A stretch of DNA of 64,000 bases from Diphasiastrum complanatum (GCA_029204225.1 CM055110.1:32238299-32302298); one strand, 5' to 3'; shown: positions 1-11,494, numbered from the stretch's first letter. Translations and numbers: made by a program. The notes: generated by a model from the sequence alone, not told the origin.

Positions 1-440
1 AATGTTGTACCATGCAAGTATGTAGCTCATAAATGCAAAATGCCAAGTTTGGCCTACATAGAACTCGAGCTACATGGTTATGTAATGTCTACATTGAAGA
101 ATACAACTTGCATATAGTTTGTAGACATAGAATTAGCAAAGTCATGCTTGTAGAAACTCGTGGCAATTCACATGCATTAATTGTAAGTGATCCATAGTGA
201 CATGCAAGGCATGCACAAAGTGTAATGGACACATGCATGATAATTTGTACTTTGTCAGTTAGAACTAGCACACTTGTAAAAAGTTGGTAGAATTTCATGC
301 ATGGCAAGTGACAAATGTCACATAGACTCTACATGTCACTTTAGTTGTCATTTTGGAATGGATGGATGTGGTTCTACCTCGAGCTACCTCAAACTCCATA
401 AATATTTGTAGCTCTCCTCACAATCAATTGGTATTGGTTC
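1..440. other. No recognisable gene; AT-rich DNA upstream of a copia fragment
   Basis: No open frame here looks like a protein. The sequence is AT-rich with recurring ATGCA/CATGCA words and two copies of a CTCGAGCTAC-like word (near 64 and 378). It may be LTR-derived, but no LTR end, primer site or target duplication can be fixed. Confidence 0.5.
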
Positions 441-451
441 ACTATGGCTCA

Positions 452-1645
452 ACACTAACGGTAGAGACAAACGACTCGAAGATGTTCTGTTCATGCCTAC
501 GCAGCAGCAGGACTTGCTACTAGTGGCAAGAATAGCTGATGCAGGGATGCGTGTAATGTTCTCAGACGAAGCATACAACGTTGCTGATGTAAATACCAGT
601 ACACTTATCACTCAAAATAGAAAAAAGAACAACCTGTATCACTTGAAGGTACGCCTACCTATAGATCAAGTGCATCAGACTCATGATGATTCACCAGATA
701 CTCTATGGCACAGGAGACTATGCCATATGAGTTCAATGACACTATATCAAGCAAGCCATCATGGAGCAATCACAGGGGTGAGCATCTCGAATGCAACCAA
801 TTCGATGGCCTGTGATGCATGTATGAAGAGTAAGATGTCACATACTCATTTTGTCAAAGACTCCTATAGAACTACAAAGATTCTGGATCTTGTACATTCA
901 GACATCTGTGGACCTTTCAACATGATCTTAGTAGGAGGCTCAATGTATTATATAACCTTTATTGATGATTACAATAAATTTGCCAGAGTCTACTTTATTC
1001 ATAATAAATCAACAACATTTGACAAGTTCACGGAGTATGTGAACTGGGCAGAAAGATGCACTAAAAATAAAGTGAAGCAGATCAAAATAGATCAGGGTGG
1101 CGAATACATCTCAAACCGATTCACTAATTTCTGCAATGATCGTGAAATCATTCACAGAAGAACTGCATCTTATACACCACAGCACAACGGTGTTGTAGAA
1201 AGAAAGAACATGACTCTAATGGAAGTTGCCAGGTGCATGATGGCCTATTTGAAGGCTCCAAGGGTGTTGTGGGCTGAAGCAGTAGCTACAATTGCTTACA
1301 TTCAGAACAAGACATGAAAATCTGGTGTTCCTCACACAACACCACACGAATTATGGTGGGGTAGAAAACCCAATTTGACACACATCCGAATCTTTGGTTG
1401 TGCAGCTTATGCACACGTTCCTGATAAGCTTCGAAAGAAACTTCATGAGAAAGATAAACAAAGATATCTTGTAGGATATGACAATCATTTGTCATACTAC
1501 ATAGTCTATATGCCAGAGACAAACACAATGAAGACAGTCGGAGATGTCAAATTTGATGAGAGCATAACAATGGCCAACGATGATCCTGTCAGTTATGAAG
1601 TCCTTGGAAGACAGTACTATGAATTACCAACTATGATAGAGGGAG
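452..1645 (+). pseudogene. Ty1/copia protease tail, GAG-pre-integrase and integrase, broken (element A)
   Basis: Part of a copia polyprotein. Integrase would insert the cDNA copy into host DNA. The frame starts inside the protease tail (LEDVLFMP). It continues through the GAG-pre-integrase zone (LWHRRLCHMSS, then CDACMKSK) and the integrase core. The DDE triad can be read as D in LVHSDICGP, D in IKIDQGGEY and E in NGVVERKN. A TGA at 1315-1317 interrupts the frame, which then continues in phase from 1318 (ELWWGRKP, RIFGCAAYAHVP) to about 1645. RT and RNase H are absent: just after integrase the sequence jumps to LTR1. The junction carries AGCT, also present at the polypurine tract of the sister copy near 27286, which suggests a microhomology deletion. 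No ATG of its own is expected. Confidence 0.85.
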
Positions 1646-2290
1646 CTAGCTTTCAGCTCTTAGTTTGACAAAAAGACACAAAGAAAAAATGTTTGTGAAC
1701 ATTCTGACGAAAAGACACGAACGTGAAATGTTCGTGAAAGAAAAGTGTTCGTGATACAACAGGAGAAAGTCAAACGACGTGAAAGTCAAATGACTCAAAG
1801 TGACACAAAAATCGAGGCGACATCTTTTGACCTTCATGCTCCAAAGGATTATGAAGATCATGCAAGTACCATGAAGTACAAAAATCCTTATCTGATATGA
1901 TGATGTCAGCGGAAGAACATTAGGACGTGCCTAATCCACCTCTCTTGTAATCCATGATTAGTTATAGATTGTTTAATCTATCTAATCAGATATGCTACTC
2001 TGAATGTATGCAATTACTAGATGTATAAAATACATACAGTAGTAGATAGAAAATGTAGAGAATAGAAGTCCGCCTGTGAGCGAGACAATTTTGTAAGCAA
2101 GATCTGCAGAGATCCAAGACTCCGCTAGTAAGCGAGACACTACTCCTGAGAGAACACTATTCTCTCTCACGCTAGTGCGTTGTGTGGGTCTTTCATACAA
2201 CCCTCGAAATCAAGAGGATCAATAGATGATACTATAGCTATTACGCACATATCACTCTCAATTTTGTCTAATCTTGAATGAACTACTGTC
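1646..2290 (+). repeat. LTR1, copy A (5' edge deleted)
   Basis: Matches the segment at 27289-27966 in the same orientation and 5044-5719 inverted. The first ~35 bp of the LTR are missing here because of the deletion that joins it to integrase. A TATA-like TATAAAA lies at 2024-2030. Upstream are repeated TTCGTGAA/GAACGTGAA words. The 3' limit is approximate, set where homology with the inverted copy ends. Confidence 0.7.
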
Positions 2291-2640
2291 TGCTATCGCA
2301 TGTGTATCTCACACTGGTTCAGTTTTGTTGAATGTTGTATTAATCTATAACGTAAATCAGCAGTGCCTGTTTACTTTCTAGAGGATTGTAGGAATGATAT
2401 AATAGGCAGTGACTAGCAATCATATCTGAAATACATCCAAATTATTTTCGTTCGTGATTAATTTAATTTCGCTTTAGCAATGTCAATATCAGAGTCATTC
2501 AAATTTCACTTCATTTCGCCTAGTTTCACTTCATTTTGTTTCATTTTGTTTCAGAGCTTAATTGATATTTGCAATTTGCGTTCCATCATCATTTTTTGCA
2601 TTATTGCACACTCAAGATGTGAAATGGTGATTCACTACAG

Positions 2641-3627
2641 AATCACGTTAACCAGTTTAACAATCTCTTGCAATAGATGGCAAATGGCGGATCAATCATC
2701 GACGATCAAGATGCAATTATGAAATTGCTATCAAGCTTGCCTTCTACATATAAAAACTAGGTGATGATTATATCAACACACTCAAATTTAACTCTCACTA
2801 GAGTTATCACTATGTTGTTGCAAGAAGATAATCGAAGAAGTCAAGACACCTCTTCGACTTCATCATCTCATGCTCTATATGTCAATAAAGGTTCTAAGCG
2901 ACAGAAGAAGAAAAGCTCTAAGCAGTCCACATCGAATCAGAAGCCGACACAGAGTCAAGAGCAATTATCAAATCCACAGTCAAAGAAGAAGAAGTTCTAT
3001 AAGTATTGCAAATGATGTAATCATGAGATTCAGGGTTGCAGAACTCTAAAAGAAAAGAATGCCAATAACCAACCAGATCAATAGGCGAATGTAGTCGTAG
3101 TATCATCTCAATCTCCTACAATCAACATGGACGAAGGAGCGTTTATGATCAAAGACCAAAAGACGCAAGTTGATAATTTCTTGTTTCTAGATTCAGGAGC
3201 TACTCAATATATGACCAATCATCGCGAGCATTTTCACTCCTATATGCCTTGCAGTACAAAGAAATTAGTTTATGTTGGTGGTGATAGCACACATACTATC
3301 AAAGGTGAAGGCACTATAAGATTGAAGCTCCAACATGATCAAATCAAACCACTATCAAATGTTTTGTATGTACCTAAACTCTCTATGAATCTGTTATCAG
3401 TAAGTAGAATTACTGATTTAGGTCATAGGGTAGAGTTTGAGTCTGATCAGCACCAAATTATCGATAGGACAAGTAAGATCCTTGCACTCAGCAAGAGGCA
3501 TGGATACTTATATAGACTGACTCATTGTTATTCCGATAGAAGTCAAGCCTTGAAGACCTCTGTTCTCGTCAATAAGGCATTACTTTGGCATTATAGATTA
3601 GGACACTTGAGTCATACATCTTGTTAG
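2641..3627 (+). pseudogene. Ty1/copia gag (UBN2 type), protease and GAG-pre-integrase start, copy A
   Basis: One reading frame runs from 2641 to 3627 and carries stops at TAG 2674, TAG 2758, TGA 3013 and TAG 3082. The gag part shows the UBN2-like C-terminus (LLSSLPSTYKN, then VITMLLQEDNRR), a basic Lys/Ser/Gln-rich linker and a damaged zinc knuckle (FYKYCK, stop, CNHEIQ). Protease follows with the active-site motif FLDSGATQYMTNHR (from about 3184) and LYVPKLSMNLLSVSRI. The GAG-pre-integrase zone starts at GYLYRL and stops at LLWHYRLGHLSHTSC. There the element is cut: sequence from 3628 on is unrelated and leads into LTR2. All four stops recur in the copy at 28342-29326. Confidence 0.85.
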
Positions 3628-3818
3628 ATTTGACAATTTTCACCTTGATTAAGTTATTTGCTTGATATGTATGTGGATCCACACGTGTGATGACCTATCC
3701 ACATGTGTGAAAATGCATGTGCAAAGTTCAGATCCATTGTACATAGCTTTCATATGAGACAAATTCCAAATCTCCTATTTTCTAGGAGGTTAAAAGCATG
3801 GTTTGGTGGTGGACTTTC
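3628..3818. other. Junction DNA between copia gag-protease and LTR2, copy A
   Basis: No gene. The same junction occurs at 29327-29497. This copy keeps an extra stretch between a CACACGTGTGA (3680-3690) and a CACATGTGTGA (about 3700-3710). The other copy has only the second, as expected from deletion between near-identical short repeats. Confidence 0.6.
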
Positions 3819-4380
3819 TATCATGTGCTGCATGTAATTAGCCCATGAGCTTACTAATGAATTGCCAAATATAGCCACAGAGCTAAATTAGATTAGAACT
3901 AGTCAATAGGACATTTAAGAAAGTGGTTCGAACAACCTCGCTAGAATTGAGAATAGCGGAATTGTAATAATGGTTGTAAGGCCCAATTTAGCTAAATAGG
4001 GCCCCAAAATTATAGTAGATGCACAAATAACCACTATAAATAGCTGAGATCATGCTAAATTTGGAGGCTATCGTTCATTTTGTAATTTTGAGTTTTAAGA
4101 GATCTTGGAGCTTCTCTTGGAGAGCTTTATTGATAGAGAAAATGGTTCATGTGCTTAAAATCACATGAGAGCTATGATCATGCTCTAGAGTCTCGCCCTA
4201 TCTTGTGAATGATCAATAATCATGATTTAAGATACCTTACTTTGCCTATTTTGGTGAAGTTTTGCTACTTTTAGCTATCTTCTTGATTTTTAACTAGTTT
4301 CTTGATTTCTTGCATTTCTATTGTAATTTGATGTTTAATAAATGGATTAGATGTTTGAATGCTAAGTTTGGCACATGACA
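3819..4380 (+). repeat. LTR2, copy A (562 bp)
   Basis: Ends are TATCATGTGC (TGTCATGTGC in the sister copy at 29498) and GCACATGACA, a 10-bp inverted repeat typical of LTR ends. The sister copy has exactly the same length. An initiator-tRNA-like primer site follows at once. Confidence 0.85.
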
Positions 4381-4384
4381 ATTT

Positions 4385-4396
4385 TTGTATCAGAGC
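4385..4396 (+). promoter_or_regulatory. Primer-binding site after LTR2 copy A (one mismatch)
   Basis: TTGTATCAGAGC differs by one base from TGGTATCAGAGC, the complement of the initiator tRNA-Met 3' end. It lies 4 bp after the LTR end, the normal place for minus-strand priming. Confidence 0.8.
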
Positions 4397-5035
4397 ATTA
4401 GATCCTTTCTCCATCAAATTTGGTGGATTTTGTTAAATTTGATTGAGTTTCTTGTTTAAGCTTTCTTGATTTAAGATTTGATTCAGTTATTGACTATATA
4501 ATTCTCGTTTTTTTTGTGTAGTTTCTTGTTGTAGATCATTATATCTCTCCTTTAGCTTTCTGGAGGTACTAAGATTTCCTAATTTGGAGCTATAATGACT
4601 AAGTTATGGCCATTTTTGTGTTTTCTTTCCAATTTTAGCCATTTGTAGTTTTTTGCAGTCTGTTTTTCCCATTTTTGGCTAAATTTTTGGCCAAACTTTC
4701 TAACTGTAATTCTGTAAGATTGTAGATCTCACTCTCAGCTTAAATCTGAGCCACTTTGCAGCCAATTTGGTTGAAAATTGAGGGAGATATGACAAATCTT
4801 GTGGAAGAGGTCAAATTCTAATTTGAGTAGAGAATTTGGGAGAGAAGCACTTCAATTCTTCATTCTTGAAGTTTTACTTCCTTGTAAATTTTTTTCCATT
4901 TCTTCATTTTGAGTTTTTCACCAACTTAAAATGAAATCAGCCTTGACCCTAAAGGCCTAACCTAACCTACCCTAACCCTAAAGTCCCAACCTAAATCTAC
5001 TCTCTCTTCACACTAGTTCTCTCTCTCCATGCCAT
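4397..5035 (+). mobile_element. LTR2 element leader, copy A, truncated
   Basis: Non-coding leader nearly identical to 30076-30735. It includes a CCTAAC/CCCTAAC-rich stretch around 4960-4998. It ends abruptly at about 5035-5043, where the inverted LTR1 begins. Confidence 0.7.
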
Positions 5036-5043
5036 CATTAGTA

Positions 5044-5719
5044 GTTCATTCAAGATCAGACAAAATTGAGAGTGATATGTGCATAATAGCTACAGTATCA
5101 TCTATAGATCCTCTTGATTTTGAGCGCTGTATGACAAACCCACACATCGCATTGGCGTGAGAGAAAATAGTGTTCTCTCATGAGTAGCATCTCGCTTACT
5201 AGCGGACTTCTTGGATCTCTGTAGATCCTGCTTACAAAATTGTCTCGCTCATAGGCGAACTTCTATTCTGTATATGTTCTATCTGCTACTGTATGTATTT
5301 TATACATCTAGTAATTGCATACATTCAGAGTAGCATATCTGATTAGATAGATTAAACAATCTATAACTAATCATGGATTACAAGAGAGGTGAGTTAGGCA
5401 CGTCCTAACGTTCTTCCGCTGATGTCATCATATCAGATCATGGTTTTTTGTAGTTCATGGTACTTGCATGATCTTCCTGATCCTTTGGAACGTGAAGGTC
5501 AAAAGGTGTCATGAAGATTTTTGTGTCGCTTCGAGTCGTTTGACTTTCATGTCGTCTGACTTTCTTCTGTTGTATCACGAACATTTTTCTTTCATGAACA
5601 TTTCGCATTCCTGTCTTTTCATCAGGATGTTTGCGAACATTTTTGCTTCGTGTCTTTTCGTCAAACTGAGAGCTGAAAGCTAGCAAAGCTTTGGTAATAG
5701 AAACGTTTTGTTTCTTCAT
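5044..5719 (-). repeat. LTR1, inverted copy B (about 676 bp)
   Basis: Reverse complement of LTR1. On the minus strand it starts with TGAAGAAACAAAACG at 5719. Homology with the copy at 27289 begins at exactly this base, which fixes the LTR start. It may be a solo LTR, but no clear target duplication is visible at its two ends. Confidence 0.7.
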
Positions 5720-7470
5720 AGAGAATTTTCTTCAGAAGAGCAACTTGGAAGTCACGTCCTGTAGTGCAGGCATTCCAAAAGGAGCCGGGGACCACGACTT
5801 AGCTTATCGACTTTCAACAATTGTTGTCCGAGCCCACTGGACATACAAGTAGCCAACTTGCCAACAAAGATCAGACTTAACTAACTCGAAGGTCTGGCAC
5901 CAATGTTGAGATCCAACCTAGCGCCATGCCAGATTGGGGGTCTTGAGTGACATGGGTAACTTCCCTCCAAGCAAGCTGCTTGACTTACATCAAACTCAAC
6001 CAACTTGAAGCTTCGTTGCAAACGAGTAATATTCATTCCAAGCAAGTCGTCTAACTTACATCAAACTTAACCAACTCAAAGCTTCGTCACGAGTAGTGGA
6101 AGCCAACCTAGCACCATGCCAGACTGGACAACCATAAATAGGTAACTTCCACCCAAGCAAGCCATCCAACTCAGCCAATAGGTTAGAGTCCATTTTCCAA
6201 GAGTCAACCAATTCACATTCATGCAAGGAACACTAAGGACCATAAGCCATGACAGATATGGCAACAACCAGTTTCTGGACCAAATGGTCCTGACGACATA
6301 CCGCTGACATCTTGGGATACGACCCACAGCTATGTGCCAGATCAAAAAGATCTGAAGCGGTTTATAACTGGCACTTTTATCAAACATTGAAACCTAGAAG
6401 GTAATCAGAGTTAGTTTGAGAAAAATCCCACTTTATTAAAAAATATGAGAAGGTTACATTTCAAGTGTGTCACCGACCCTAGTCTCCAGGGCACTGGCAT
6501 GCAAAGAGGAGTGCCAGGTAGACATTCTAGCAAGAGGAGCTGAGACTTGGTTGGAGCTCGCTTTGAGTCACAACCCGTATCCCCCTATAGTTATGGTGAG
6601 ATTTGCAAACCTCCCTCACATCAAGTGCTCAATCCAAGTTGATAAAGCACATGTTTCTCTCTCTAGAATTTTCTCTCTCTAGAATTTATTGATCTTCAGA
6701 CTTCCTTAAATCATGCCTAGATCGTGTGAGGTGATTGCACATCGATCCGAGCTCTCTGGACCTCGCTAGATCCGATCAAAGTTTTTAAGCCATAGGAATC
6801 TGGCGCCGGCTGGATTATGGTCTCAGTGGCATCGGGAGCGGCGCTGGCGGCGAGAATAATGTTCACGCTAGTGGCGCCGAGAGTAAATCTTGCACTGGAA
6901 GCTAGCTTTTAAACATCCACACCACCTCTACAAGATTTGATGTCCTCATCAGATGTTAGATTAGTACAAAGGTGTCTCCCAATTATACTTAACTACTATT
7001 ATGCTACTTGGCATACTACTCAATTTATTGGCCACCTTCATTAATATTGTAGTTGGCACACCACAAGTAGGAGGCTCAACTCTTTATATTGAAAAATACA
7101 TAACTTGAAACTCACTTTGTCTGGGAAAAGCGTAGATTTCATATCACTTACATAAAACTCGAAAACCTTATTGACTAGTGATAGAGGCTTGCTGAAATAT
7201 CCACCCTTATCACTTTTGCCCTTGACTTTGGAACTCCTTTGAGCTCCGGATTTGTCCTTTTAGGAGTTTGTGTATATCTCTCTGAGCTCCAGATTTGATC
7301 GTTTCCGTGCAGGTTTCAAGGCTCCCTAAGCCAAAGGATTTATCGTTTACTGTCCGATTTGTGGTCCACTTGGTGTCTTCTTGCTTTGCACTTTGACTTC
7401 TCTCCTTGTCCCAACTTGATTCTTGCTTTCTTCCATTTGGCTCTTTAAGGTAGGCATTGATTTGAATACT
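5720..7470. other. No recognisable gene; degenerate repeated DNA with a GC-rich patch
   Basis: Contains loose repeats of a phrase like CAAGCAAGC..GACTTACATCAAACTCAACCAACT (near 5950-6080) and of CCAACCTAGC(G/A)CCATGCCAGA (near 5914 and 6100). Open frames here (for example minus-strand 6076-6387) match no family I know. Around 6801-6890 there is a short GC-rich stretch with several GGCGCC/GGCGGCG words in AT-rich surroundings. Confidence 0.4.
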
Positions 7471-7860
7471 CTGCAATGCACTTCTCACTTGGCTCAAAGT
7501 AGCTATCTTTGAACCAAACAAATATCACCATTGACTTGGCCTTAGGTGGTCGAGAGTCGGATGGTTGCACCAGTCTAATCCAAATACAAACTATCCCTTT
7601 GCATTTGTTTGAAGCACCATTTCTCTTGTGCAAAAACATGACTTTCACAATTCTGTCACTGCTCAGTTGCCTTACACTCAAAACAGGGAGTGTACATCTC
7701 GCTTGGCTTCGAGCAGCTGTTTTTGAACCAGACATATGCACCCAGAGTTTGCACTAGCCCGATTCCAATACAAAATGTCCCTTAGCATTCATTAGAAGTA
7801 CCATGTCTCTCGTGCAAAACTTAACTTTCACAATTCCTTTGTTGATTGACACTCAACACA
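7470..7860. repeat. Two diverged tandem copies of a ~200-bp unit
   Basis: Phrases recur in order: a CTTGGCT..AGCAGCTGTTTTTGAACCA-type start (near 7490 and 7696), then ACTAGCC/ACCAGTC..CCAATACAAA, TATCCCTT/TGTCCCTTAGCATT, AGAAGTACCAT/GAAGCACCAT, and CTTTCACAATTC (near 7637 and 7830). Open frames across this region are by-products of the repeat. Confidence 0.5.
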
Positions 7861-9127
7861 AGTCAACGTACTCATTATGTCTCCTCATCATTACTTGTCC
7901 AGGAAAAGCCTATTAAAAACCTTTCTTTCCACAACAATAACTTGTCAACATATTAGATCCAAAGTTCGCCCCTCTCCTTGTGGGAGTATGGCTAGGTCAC
8001 CTTGAATTTGCCCTCATTTTTTATCAACTTTTATTCAAAATTTGCACCAAGACAGGGTGTGTGTGATAGTTTTTCCCCCACTTCTGAAAATCAGCTGATT
8101 GAACTTTAGAGTAGAATTCTCGGATAAAAGCTTTTCGAACACTTTTCTTTTCATCCTCTAGGATTATGGCTTGATCTAACTTGTTGCCAATCTCTGAAGA
8201 GGATCCTAGTCTTTCCCCTTTGAGGAAAATACTCAATTAAAATTGGATATCACCCATGCTCACAATGAGTTTCAATTCAGAAGGTAGCCATCCCAATGAA
8301 GACCAGTTGCTCCAGAGAAGATCTCCCCTGAAATTGCCCTTTTCAACTTTTGACTTCATGCTTGCGTCTGGTGGGTGTTGTCGCAAATGAAAACTAACCT
8401 AAGTAATAGGCTAGCCATCCATCCTTTGCAAATATTGAGTTGTTTCTATCAAAATTCGGTGATGTAGCAGAAACGAGTTCTGACACAAGAGTAGAACGTA
8501 GTATCTTGATGGGAATCGAACAATCGATTTCAAAGATAGAGGTCCAAAATCCAAATTTGGATCGCGATACTAGTAGTGGAAACTTACAACGGACAGTTGT
8601 GGATCAGAAGTGTGTCAGCGTAGCAACAAAAATCAAGATGTAATGCATTCTATAATAATGCACAAATGAAGAACAATGTGTGTGGACAAAATTGCACTCT
8701 TTGATTAATCAAAAATAGAATACATGAGCGTGAAGTAGTGCACTGGTCTGTGAGGTGCAAAAATACAGAGCTTCAGATGCTTGATTGTTGCTAGATGATT
8801 TTTACTTTTGTCTGAAAAAATATAATCAGATTAGAAGGAATCAAATGAATTGAATTTATCCAATGATCACTAACTGGTAAAGGTGCAAGCTTTATTCTAA
8901 ATTCACTTGACTTGTTTTATGATTGCTATTCAATGATTAGTACTTGAGAGTATAAGTTTGAATCTACTTAATTTGCTAGAGCCGTCCTATAGTAGATAGC
9001 CATCATTGTAATAGTAACTCTATGTACAAGTAGGTGGACTGTCAACATCATCCTTCTGATCGTGATGTGGGTTGGAGTCGACTGACAGTACATGGATTGA
9101 CTTTTCCCTATATCGAACTTGATCTGA
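7861..9127. other. No recognisable gene
   Basis: AT-rich DNA with short open frames of 60-70 codons on both strands (such as minus-strand 8024-8236). None has a family motif or supporting context. Confidence 0.5.
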
Positions 9128-9335
9128 CTTGATGAGAGAGTCAAGAAAGTCGATTGAGTCGAGTAAGTCAAGTGAGTCGAGAGTCGATGGAGTTGAGTAA
9201 GTCGAGAGTCGAGTAAGTCGATGGAGTCGAGTGTCGAGTGTTGATAGAATGTTGAGTGAGTCGAGTGTCGATGGAGTCAAGTAAGTCGACTGTCGAGTAA
9301 GTTGAATGCGTTGATGTTGAAGTCAAGTCGAGGGA
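9128..9335. repeat. GTCGA/GAGTC-based minisatellite
   Basis: Degenerate array of pentamer-to-decamer units built on GAGTCGA and GTAAGTCGA, with frequent spacer variants. On the minus strand all frames read as Ser/Thr/Leu/Asp-rich repeats, which explains the overlapping open frames at 9020-9404. Confidence 0.8.
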
Positions 9336-9336
9336 G

Positions 9337-10018
9337 TGTTGGCAGATTCTAGAGAATTCCCAGATGCCGAGCCAAGCTGAAGACACAGAGTATCTCTCAC
9401 CCATGACCGAGGAGGTCTCAGAAGGAGGAGAGTAGAAGAAGCTGAGAGCCGAGCATGAGAGCCGAGAATTACCAGCTAGGATGACAGTTACTATCTATGT
9501 GAGCGTACATGGTGTATCCCAGAGAAGGAACAACCATGTAGGAGCTAGTAACATTTCCTAGGCATTGTAAATGGTGTAGACCCCTTAAATAATCTAGAGT
9601 GAGCCACCTTTTGATGGTGACCACTAGTGGAAGGGCTTTTTCCACTTGTAATTTTCAAATTAGTGGAATTGCCACTTGGGCTCCACATGGGCAGCCTTCT
9701 TGCTTATTTAAGGACCCCCCTCTCTTATGAGGGAGCTTTGATTGTATTGTCAATTGCTCTTGAGTGAATAAAGAAGATCTTCCACGAGTTCTTGATGATT
9801 GTGAAGCTCCTTGTTCATGGCAATCTTCTTGAGTGAAATTTCTATGAGCATGTTCTGATTTCCTTTGTGATTGTGGATTAGTTAGTTCTCTTGCTCACTT
9901 TCTTGTCTCGTGGAATGTAGATGTGGATTAATTATTTTGTTTCTTGATTTTGTAATTTCAGCATGCAGGTAAACTATAGAGGCTGAGATTGTAGATCTGA
10001 TTTGCATATTTTCTAACA
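9337..10018 (+). repeat. LTR-like segment (682 bp)
   Basis: Starts TGTTGGCAGA, preceded by a purine-rich GTCGAGGGAG, and ends TTTCTAACA (near-inverted TGTTGG/CTAACA). Inside are a TATA-like TTATTTAAGGACC (about 9699-9711) and an AATAAAG polyadenylation-like signal (about 9767). No TGGTATCAGAGC follows and no target duplication is seen, so it may be a 3' LTR or a solo remnant. Confidence 0.4.
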
Positions 10019-10739
10019 ATCTTGTCCTTGATTATTCTTGGACATTCCAAGCATCAAGAAATGAGTGTTACTTGATCCTTGGACTGCTAGATTGCTGTTA
10101 GGAAACTAGTTTTCTTGTTTCTTGTTTCTTGTTGAGTAGCTTAATCTTGTCATTGCATTGTTTTCTGATTTTGGTAGATAGATTGTAGATTTGCTCTTTG
10201 ATTCAGAATGTTGATCTATACCGATCTAGGACTGTTGCATGGCTTGTAAATGCATGTAGCTGAGTAACGTAACCATCTCTCTCCACTGACAAGCTGGGAA
10301 TACACATTGTAATCTGAGAAACACTTCTGCCTGGAAACCGTTCTAACAAGAAGACCAAACCGTAAAGAACTGTAACCAATGGAAGTAACAAAAAGAAGAA
10401 CGAACGAATGATAGAGAATCGTGTTCACAGATTCAGTGAGAATCTATGAACATTTGGTGCCATTTCCACAGCTACACATACACTAAACCAAGCCAACCCT
10501 GTCCAATCTGTGCTGCAAAAACATCGCTCTGAAGTGTCCCACATGTTTCATTACCGAGCTCGTCACTTTCATCTCGACCGACGCACAGCTCCATTTTTGA
10601 CCGAGGCCTCACCCTCCTTCCCTAGCCAAGTTCCACGACTCTCGTCTGGACTGGACAAAACCTTGTTTCATTCTCTTATTGAAACTACGCACTCACTCTC
10701 GACCGAACCACTACTCGCAATATCCTATCAAGTCCTGAG
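10019..10739. other. No recognisable gene
   Basis: AT-rich stretch with repeated TTTCTTG words (near 10110-10135), then sequence of rising GC content leading into the 24-bp minisatellite. Short open frames on both strands show no family motif. Confidence 0.5.
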
Positions 10740-11290
10740 TTAAATCTCAACCGATGCTCATCGATTAGATCTCACCCGGAGCCTCTGCTGCAACACTCGA
10801 CCGGAGACACCCTGTCCGATCTCGACCGGAGCTTTCTCTCCAAACTCAACCGACGCTTCATGTCACATCTCGATCGACACCTCCTGTCACATCTCGGCCG
10901 ACGCTTCCTGTCACATCTCGACCGACGCTTCCTGTCACATCTCAACCAACACCTCCTGTCGGATCTTGACTGACGCCTCCTCTCAGATCTCGACCGACGC
11001 TTTCTCTCAAAACTCAATCAACATGTCCTGTCAGATCTCGACCGACACTTTCTCTCACATCTCGACCAACGCTTTCCCTCAGATCTCAACCGGAGTCAGT
11101 CACTTTGATCTCAACCAAGATCTTCTATCAGATCTCAACCGGTGCCTTCCGTCCTTCTCTCGATAGACCACATTCTGTCACATCCTCTACCGAAGCCCTC
11201 TGTCTGATCTCGACCAGAGCCAGTCACTCAGCTCTCAACCAGACTGTTCTATCACCTCTCAACAGGCACAAGACACGACTCCCATCTTGA
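10740..11290. repeat. 24-bp minisatellite (ATCTCGACCGACGCTTCCTG type)
   Basis: At least 15 degenerate copies of a 24-bp unit with core CTCGACCGACGC. The cleanest copies are at 10869-10960. Because 24 is a multiple of three, one minus-strand frame reads as an 8-residue Arg/Ser/Cys repeat (RSRCDRKR type, 10772-11017). Nothing else supports a protein. Similar CTCGACC words begin about 10560. Confidence 0.8.
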
Positions 11291-11494
11291 CCGAAGACTT
11301 GACTTATTTTGTTCGAGTTATATTTTTTGAGTGATTCTTTCTTTTTCCGACCTGGACCCACTCCATTCTCTCGACAACACTCAAAACTCAAATAAAAAAA
11401 AAACCCAACAACACAACAAAACACAAACACCAGTCAAGTTACCAAAGAGTCCAAGAGGCCTATTTACCCAATCCTAAGGTACTCTCGAGTTGTT

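Noticed and set aside
4950-5000. CCTAACC/CCCTAACCC stretch as a telomere remnant
   Set aside because: Not in CCCTAAA register, irregular spacing, and also present at the same place in the LTR2 leader at about 30636-30690; it is part of the element.
6076-6387. Minus-strand 103-codon frame rich in Trp and Leu
   Set aside because: No motif, in repeat DNA, no neighbouring support; probably chance.
9020-9404. STLDSL-type repeat proteins on the minus strand
   Set aside because: Translation of the GTCGA minisatellite; open frames end where the array ends.
10772-11290. Arg/Cys-rich and Ser/Thr-rich proteins over the 24-bp minisatellite
   Set aside because: Both strands stay open only because the unit is a multiple of three; no start context or family.
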